From Welwitschia mirabilis (lineage: Eukaryota > Gnetophyta > Gnetopsida > Welwitschiales): a stretch of DNA of 52,735 bases. The notes under the pieces were generated by a model. That model was not told where the DNA came from. It saw only the letters and a list, made by a program, of their open reading frames with translations, and did not search any database. Every line of letters begins with the position of its first letter. The first letter of the stretch is position 1. Position numbers and translations under genes: made by a program. Positions 47,060 through 52,735 of the stretch are shown piece by piece. Location of the stretch: positions 207,409,955 to 207,462,689 of the forward strand of contig JBOZIK010000001.1 of NCBI GenBank assembly GCA_051453625.1, in the 5' to 3' direction.

Positions 47060-50000
47060 AATAGAGTTCTTTTATACCATTGTGAGTTGATTAGGGCTTT
47101 AGTTCTAAAGATGTTTATCAGTGTTAGTGTCTTCGGGCTTATGTGTTGTATGTAACATCTCTCAGCAATATTTGTTGAGAATTTTGATACATTTGTTGGT
47201 GTATATTATAACATTAATGCAATGTTAATAATGTGGCTTGTTTCCAAGCCGCGTCATGTTCCCATTATCTCTCGGGCGCTTGCATTCAGTAGTACAGCTT
47301 TATTTGTCGCTTTTGTTTGTTCGGGGCAAGGAGGGTATTTCTCTATTTTAGCACTTTGGCTGGCAATCGAGACTGTTTTTCGAACCCTGACGTTTACGGA
47401 ACCTTATTGACGATTGTATGATTTTACTTTGGACTAACATTGCAAATGCTGTAACTTACTGTTAATATGGAATTGACAACCCCATGCCAGAACAACGGCC
47501 GACTTACGAACAGTTGCCAACTTTCGGCAGAGCTTTACTTGGATAGATGTAGTAAAGCGTTGTGGGGCCAGCTTTTTTTACTTTTCTGCAGCCGATTTAG
47601 AGTATTTTTAAAGGAAAAAGGAGTGATGGAACATGAAACAAGCTTTCAGAAAAGAGATGCTGAAGAAAATGGTGCAAATATGCTGAAGTGACACGCATGC
47701 TGGTCTGTGGACAAAAGTTTGCGTGTAAAGCTGAACTGATTGTGGTACGCCATTGTGAAAAGGACTTGGACGCAGAATGAGTTTTGTTTTCTTGGCCCAC
47801 TTGGAGAAGCATGCAGCACAGCTATTTGACTGTTTTCTTCTCCTTGTTTATTGTAACAATTCACGCTTCTTTGTTTCTTTGCGTTTGGATTCGTCACCAC
47901 GCGGCATCACGTTGAACTTTGGGCCCTTTTAAACTCGATTGACCTCCTCCATTGGTATTTTTTTTCTAATTTTCTTTATAAGAATTATAAAATGCGTGGT
48001 GAATCACATCGAACATTAGATGTCCCAATAACCTGAAGAACTCTTTTTTTTTTTTTTTCAAATCTCCTCCCATATCCACTCTCTGATTTGCGGGTAAAAG
48101 AGTTGAGTCAAACGAAAACTCTACATCCGTTTTTTTACTTTTAGCTTTTTATAAAAAAGGCTTTTGCGGACGAATCCTGGCATCCACAGTTCAAAGCATG
48201 AATGAAATTTTATTTTTGCACTTTAAAGAAGTGGCATCCACAGTTCGAACAGAGACTGTCCCTTTTGGACATGTAAAGCTCCAATTTCACTTGCGGATGT
48301 ATCCATCCACCTGTTACAAGACTATTCTGGACATGAATAATACTTAAATGTTTTCAGGAAAGTGACTTAAAATTATTGACCAGGATGGTGGTTAAACAAC
48401 AATGAACTCCCACTCAGCCAAAATCCTTTCTACCAGGAGTACATTCCCTATCATAAAACCGAGGTACATGAATGATCTACCCAATGTAAGGTAAACAGTA
48501 TGCGGTTGCATGCGTTTCCTAGAGGATTTGTAGATAAATAATAAAGAATAAAGTTTATAGGAAAGTCGTGCACTATACTTGTATGACAAAGGTTTCCACC
48601 ATGTGCCCATGCATTTCTTTATTGCGAGTTTGAAGTATGCTGTAAGCATGCAGATGCTCTAACATCAATTCTTCTTACGTGGACCTCAGTTGCAATATGT
48701 ACATTTGTTATAACCACTATTTGCAAGATTGCAACCACGTACATGCATTTATATTATCTGATAGTTTTCTAGATCTTTAGGCAAAGAGAGAACCCAATTA
48801 CTTGTCTTTTTAAAATTCAACACACCTTAAAAGTAATTCTTTAAAGACGTTTATTTATTCTAAAAGCTCAAAGCAATGTCTCCAAGACGTTTGCATTGTT
48901 TTGTTCCAATGAAGCTGGACCTGCCATTGGGACCTACTGTGGCTTTCTAAAACTTTCATTTTCTTGTAGTAAGGAAAAGCCAGAAGTGCCAAAGAGCTAA
49001 GCTTCTCAAGTTTATGTTGCCCTTTTGATATGTTTAATACTCATTCTTTCCTCCGACTCCTATCATCTCGTGCTGAGTAGTACCAGAGAGGGAGTTCTTA
49101 GGCACACCAGGCATCTCCTATAAAGACAAAACATTGTATAACACACTTCTTGACCTCCTAAGGCGACATGAAAGTGTGAATACGCTCCAGAGTATTGTGT
49201 AACACTTCTTGACCTAGCAAGGCTAGATGAAAGTGTGAATACGGATGATAACAGCAATATCTAGAAACATAAATACAAGAAAATACATGGGATGCCACAA
49301 CATTTCCGAGAGTGAAAACATTTGCTATGATAGGACCTACATATAAAAAGGCCTCTCGTTCACAAGGCCAAAATCAAGTTTCCACTCTGTACAGTAGCGT
49401 TGATGATTTCGCGTATTGTTGTTGGACCCCTCTGGACTGGGATTTTTCAAGTCCTCGAGGCTTGGAATTCGAGCTTTGTGTAGATGGCTTTGGGAGATGA
49501 TATTGCCTTGCATCCTCTCCAAAAATGTCTGGGCTGTAAGGCTCAAAATGGGATCCGTGATGAAGATGAAAATTAAGTCAAATCTGTTTTACTTGAGAAT
49601 TAAGCCCTAGAGCTTTACGTTGTAGCTCCTCAAGAGGTGGCTGTTTTCTAGTTGACAATGCCCCACCACGCAACTTCCGAGGTTAGGAAGAATATTGATT
49701 GGACAAGGATTTTATGCAGTGCCTTTTATTTAATCCTCTCACATAGATTTTATTTATGTGTTTATTTTTCTTTCATAAAGGCCTACGGGTGGTGATAAGC
49801 CATTGTACAATTTACTTAAAACCACAAATAAAGCATAACAAAGCATTTTACAATATTTTAAATATATTTTGTGTACATTAAAACTTAAGGACCGAGGTCT
49901 CTCAAAGTTTGAACATATATTTTTTTATGAATTCCGCTATTAAAATAATAATATAAATAAAATAAAAATGTTATTGTATAATTTAATTTTATATAAGTTA

Positions 50001-50231
50001 TGAGGTATATTGAAATTCTCTGGCCACTTATATTAACATTTATTTCATAATAAATCTATAATTAAAGAGTTTAAGACTGTACAATGAACTGTAGACCCAA
50101 ATGTATGCATGAAGAAATCAGAAAGCGATGGAGTCCATTTTTCTCTTGACTTGATGTTTAGATGGAACTCACTATTATTTAAGAAACAATAAAAAGGAAT
50201 GCATCAATTCTTTTTACATTTGTTTTTAGCA
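47060..50231. other. Intergenic region between the two genes
   Basis: I find no gene. Short open frames at 47222-47410, 47467-47691, 48392-48649 and 49312-49610 lack family motifs, overlap each other on both strands and are probably chance. It contains a 15-base or longer T run at about 48043-48058, the phrase GGCATCCACAGTTC repeated at about 48179 and 48232, and the tandem pair at 49135-49250. Both genes converge on it, so it contains their 3' ends. Confidence 0.6.
49133..49250. repeat. Tandem duplication of about 60 bp
   Basis: Two units share CACTTCTTGACCT, AAGGC and ATGAAAGTGTGAATACG, at about 49133-49190 and 49195-49250. They differ at several bases. No coding role is seen. Confidence 0.8.
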
Positions 50232-51066
50232 CTACACCATGATTAGTCCTCCCCAAAGTAAACCCCAAATAAAGGTAAGGGTGATGAGTTTGTTTGATGG
50301 GGCTTCAGAATGGGAAATAACAGAAGAAGATGGAGAAGTGTTTTGGACAGAAGGAGAAGGCAACGGTGAAGAAGAAGGTGAGGATGAAAGTGATGCAGTT
50401 GCAGAGGGAGAAGGAGAAGGAGAAGAAGAATTTGAAGAACGGAGGACTTTAACAGACATCTTCATGCCACCTGCACAATGTCCACGAGTGCCACATATGA
50501 AGTATTTTGTGCCTGGTGACTTGAGTGTTACCTGAGTGTTTCCATCATTGAATGACGCCAACGCATTGGCTGTGCTGCATGTCTCATATCCTGCCTTGTT
50601 CACCTCCACTACATTATGTATTGATGCATACTGGAAAACTGTTTGTGGCATGTCACAAATGCTATCAGTCAATTAACATATGCAAAAATCGAAAAGTTAA
50701 ACCAGTAGCCGTCGTGGACGGAAAGTTTTGTCAATTCAATTCTGGAGTTACTGTATGTAATAAGATGTTTGTTGATTAAGTTTTATTTGGAAAACTGTAT
50801 CAAGTACTAGTACTGATTGTATGTTATGATGATGGTAATAAAGTATATTGCATTGTAAAAGAAAGAGAATTTAATAAGGAGAGAAGAATACTTAAGACGT
50901 CTCCAACATAGAAGGTTTTGTCCTGGGTCCACTGGTTCAAGAAGGTGCTTGCATCCCATCCTGCAGAATCCCCCACAATGTACTGTGCTGCATGTGCCAC
51001 AGATATGCCCATCATCAGTATCAGCATTACCATCACCTTTAACCATTTCATTCTACGCACATCCAT
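50232..51066 (-). CDS. Uclacyanin-type phytocyanin (blue copper protein), GPI-anchored chimeric AGP type
   Basis: Predicted exons 51066-50892 and 50638-50232, 193 residues. Met at 51066 is chosen because it gives a clean signal peptide (residues 1-26, ending VAHA) and follows a TATA box by about 75 bp; an in-frame Met at 51141 would add 25 residues. The plastocyanin-like domain (27-124) starts AQYIVGDSAGWD and has the type I copper ligands His66 (HNVVEV), Cys107, His112 and Met117 (FICGTRGHCAGGM), and a Cys79-Cys113 disulfide pair. Met at the axial position fits uclacyanins rather than stellacyanins (Gln) or copper-less early nodulin-like proteins. A Ser/Pro-rich segment (126-165) suits O-glycosylation, and the end is a GPI-type hydrophobic tail. 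Expected role is wall-side electron transfer; the partner is unknown. Confidence 0.92.
50639..50891 (-). other. Intron of the phytocyanin gene
   Basis: 253 bp, phase 1, donor GTATTC and acceptor AAACAG on the minus strand. It splits the codon for Ile59 inside GDVLIF, the conserved intron position of phytocyanin genes. Confidence 0.85.
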
Positions 51067-51140
51067 ACTTTTCTGCTCTGCAACTCGATCAATCAGAAAA
51101 CTTGTCAAATGTGTTTCTGGGCGTTGCCCGCTTCTAAGCA

Positions 51141-51147
51141 TTTTATA
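51141..51147 (-). promoter_or_regulatory. TATA box of the phytocyanin gene
   Basis: TATAAAA on the minus strand, 75 bases upstream of the chosen ATG, implying a 5' UTR of about 45 bases. Confidence 0.6.
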
Positions 51148-51716
51148 TTAAAACAAGACCCCAAGATTAGGGGGTTGTGGTACAGTTAGGGTTGGTTAGG
51201 ATCAGTCCAGCAATTGACACTTACTTTTGGGCGAGCCACAGTATGCTGGTATTACTAAATTGAGCCATGTGATATTGTATAAGTGGGCAAGTGTTATATG
51301 GTGTTCGGTAGCCTAACTCAATTGGAATGTTGGCAATGGCAGAAAGAGAGACTGAAGACTACATAAGCAATAGGGGTCTTGCAATGATTGGATTAGATTT
51401 GGTTGGATAACCTGAAATGAGACTGTAATGAAGTGTTGGTTGTTTCTAGAAGGAAGTAGATTTTCTCGCTCTCAGAAATTAGCCGACGTGGAGACATTTT
51501 AACGGCTTTAGAGAGTTAACCCTAAATTGGACACTGTTTTTTTGTAAGATGATTTCACGGAGGTGTCTGTCAGGCCACATGAAAATCTTTCCTGTCAACA
51601 GTTTTGGCTATTTTAGTTCAATCACCAAACTACAAAATTTATTTTAGTAGAGAAGGCAAAGCCTTTGGACAACCTAGAAATGACAGGATCAGTGACGTCA
51701 TTTTTCAGTTGGTTGG
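51148..51716. other. Upstream region of the phytocyanin gene
   Basis: No gene or repeat recognised. It should contain the phytocyanin promoter on the minus strand and, to the right, the unrecognised start of the LINE fragment. Confidence 0.5.
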
Positions 51717-52491
51717 TGTGTCTGTGCTTAGGTTATAATTCTTTTGAAAATTGTAAGAGGCCAATTCAAAGTAAAAGTGATAGATGATAATGGAATAGAA
51801 GTAGTGTTGCTAGAAAGTTCAATTGGAGTCGAATAAGGATGTTCACTGTCTCCCACTTTTGTTGGTATTAGTGTTGATGAGTTGAATGCAAAAAGTGCTC
51901 ACAAAGTGTCCAATTCCTATTGGCAATACACATGTTAATTTATTTTCATTTGTCAATGATGTAGCCTTGATTTCTTCTTTAGTTAAAGATTTCTAGAGAT
52001 CATGGTGTAGGTACTATATGATTTTTGTATTGAATCTAGGATGAAAGTTGATGTGATATGTGACATAAAGAACAAAGGTTATGACTTTACAATTGCAGGT
52101 AATATAGTAGAGATTGTGGAATTCTATAAATGTTTATGGATAGAATGTTAATCTAAGTGGAATATATGTGTGGAATGTACACTAGCAAGTGGAATGAAGT
52201 GTATGTTCTTGTTAGGCATGAATGCAAGCAAGAGCAAATTTGGGCTTGGGAAATTAGAAAACAACTTTCTTGCTTTATTGTCCAACCAAGTATTTTGTGT
52301 GATTGTGTTGTTTAGTGTCTAGGGCTTACTTGCAAAATGGTGGAAGGAGATTGAGAACACTCGATGGATATTTTTATTGGATGAGTTTGAATTCAAAGCA
52401 CAAACAATATGATGTCTTACTTTTGGAAAGTGGCACATTGCTTCTTGAAGTAGAAGTACTCCTGTCAATATGTTACTTTCACTTGAAAGCT
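51717..52491 (+). pseudogene. Plant LINE reverse transcriptase fragment
   Basis: The plus-strand translation, over three frames, shows the second half of a non-LTR RT: GCSLSPTFVGISVDEL near 51838 (the QGCPLSPTLF block), FVNDVALISSLVKDF near 51950 (palm, usual YADD now VND), DFCIESRMKVDV near 52020, YDFTIAGNIVEIVEFYKCLW near 52080-52138, and after that a decayed connection part with LLLESGTLLLEVEVLLSICY (52418-52477). Stops and shifts are many. It ends abruptly at 52491, where an E4-family LTR starts. The upstream endonuclease half is not seen. Confidence 0.8.
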
Positions 52492-52735
52492 TGTATAATG
52501 TTCCATTTTACCATTTTAAGATCATTTCATTATAAACGGGAACATATACATATTATACCTAGATCAATAAGAATAACAAGGAATACTTTCAAAAAAGGTG
52601 GACTTTATTATTGATAACAGCCGATTACATTCCTTATCATTAGCCAATAACCTTGGACTAGTGGTCAAAGATAAACATGTGGACTATGACCTGAGTTCCT
52701 CTCCTGGACCCCTCGGGAATCGGCCACGGTTGTCA
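52492..52735 (-). repeat. E4-family LTR (partial, reaches window end) inserted in the LINE
   Basis: The reverse complement matches the inner and 3' part of the E4 LTRs: CAATAATAAA, CCTTGGACTAGTGGTCA-type, TTCCTTGTTATT, and the LTR end ACATTATACA at 52492. It covers roughly LTR positions 172-416. No primer-binding site lies left of 52492, so this is a solo LTR or the 3' LTR of a minus-strand element lying to the right of the window. Confidence 0.85.

Noticed and set aside
47222-49610. Several open frames of 60-85 codons between the two genes
   Set aside because: No motif, overlapping frames on both strands, no splice or promoter support; lengths are within chance.
50239-50535. Acidic Glu-rich plus-strand open frame
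   Set aside because: It is the antisense of the Ser/Pro-rich segment of the phytocyanin; that gene has domain, intron and promoter support.
50918-51151. Plus-strand open frames over phytocyanin exon 1
   Set aside because: Shadow frames opposite a well-supported coding exon.
1-52735. tRNA, rRNA or CRISPR features
   Set aside because: No cloverleaf with intact A and B boxes, no rRNA-like stretch and no regular spacer array were seen by eye; TGGTATCAGAGC-type matches are retrotransposon primer sites.

Overview
The window is nuclear DNA of a seed plant. The AT-rich, CpG-poor, deeply nested and heavily decayed LTR retrotransposons, around two compact plant genes with introns, suggest a gymnosperm (probably a conifer). 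That is inference; no marker fixes the species. Five runs of N mark assembly gaps.

Layout. 1-11971: partial Ty3/gypsy element E1 (plus strand, Del/Tekay-like chromovirus) with very long LTRs of about 4.08 kb; its 5' LTR starts before the window. 11972-15748: AT-rich DNA with no recognisable gene. 15762-41899: a three-level nest. Outer element E2 (minus strand, LTRs about 2.9 kb, unrecognised coding remnant) has its right LTR split by E3 (24227-40894, minus strand, Athila/Tat-like gag and protease, perfect TTCAT target duplication). E3 is split between gag and protease by E4 (27772-37646, plus strand, chromovirus with 416-bp LTRs). E4 carries an odd 4.5-kb leader with an antisense coding remnant, duplicated AG microsatellites, a short-unit minisatellite and two divergent TATA boxes. 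41900-43480: repeat-rich flank. 43480 onward: CpG-containing genic DNA.

Genes. A GH17 endo-1,3-beta-glucanase (plus, 44009-46759, three exons) has a signal peptide, both catalytic glutamates and a GPI-type tail. A uclacyanin-type phytocyanin (minus, 50232-51066, two exons) has a full type I copper site, a Ser/Pro-rich arabinogalactan-like segment and a GPI-type tail. Both products are predicted to act at the cell surface or wall. They lie 3.5 kb apart, converge, and nothing shows co-regulation. At the right edge a decayed plant LINE (51717-52491) is interrupted by another LTR of the E4 family (52492 to the window end, minus strand).

No retroelement here looks able to encode working proteins: stops and lost catalytic residues are mostly explained by C-to-T or G-to-A transitions. 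I saw no tRNA, rRNA or CRISPR array. Boundaries of decayed elements are hand alignments; splice sites are predictions from consensus and family structure.
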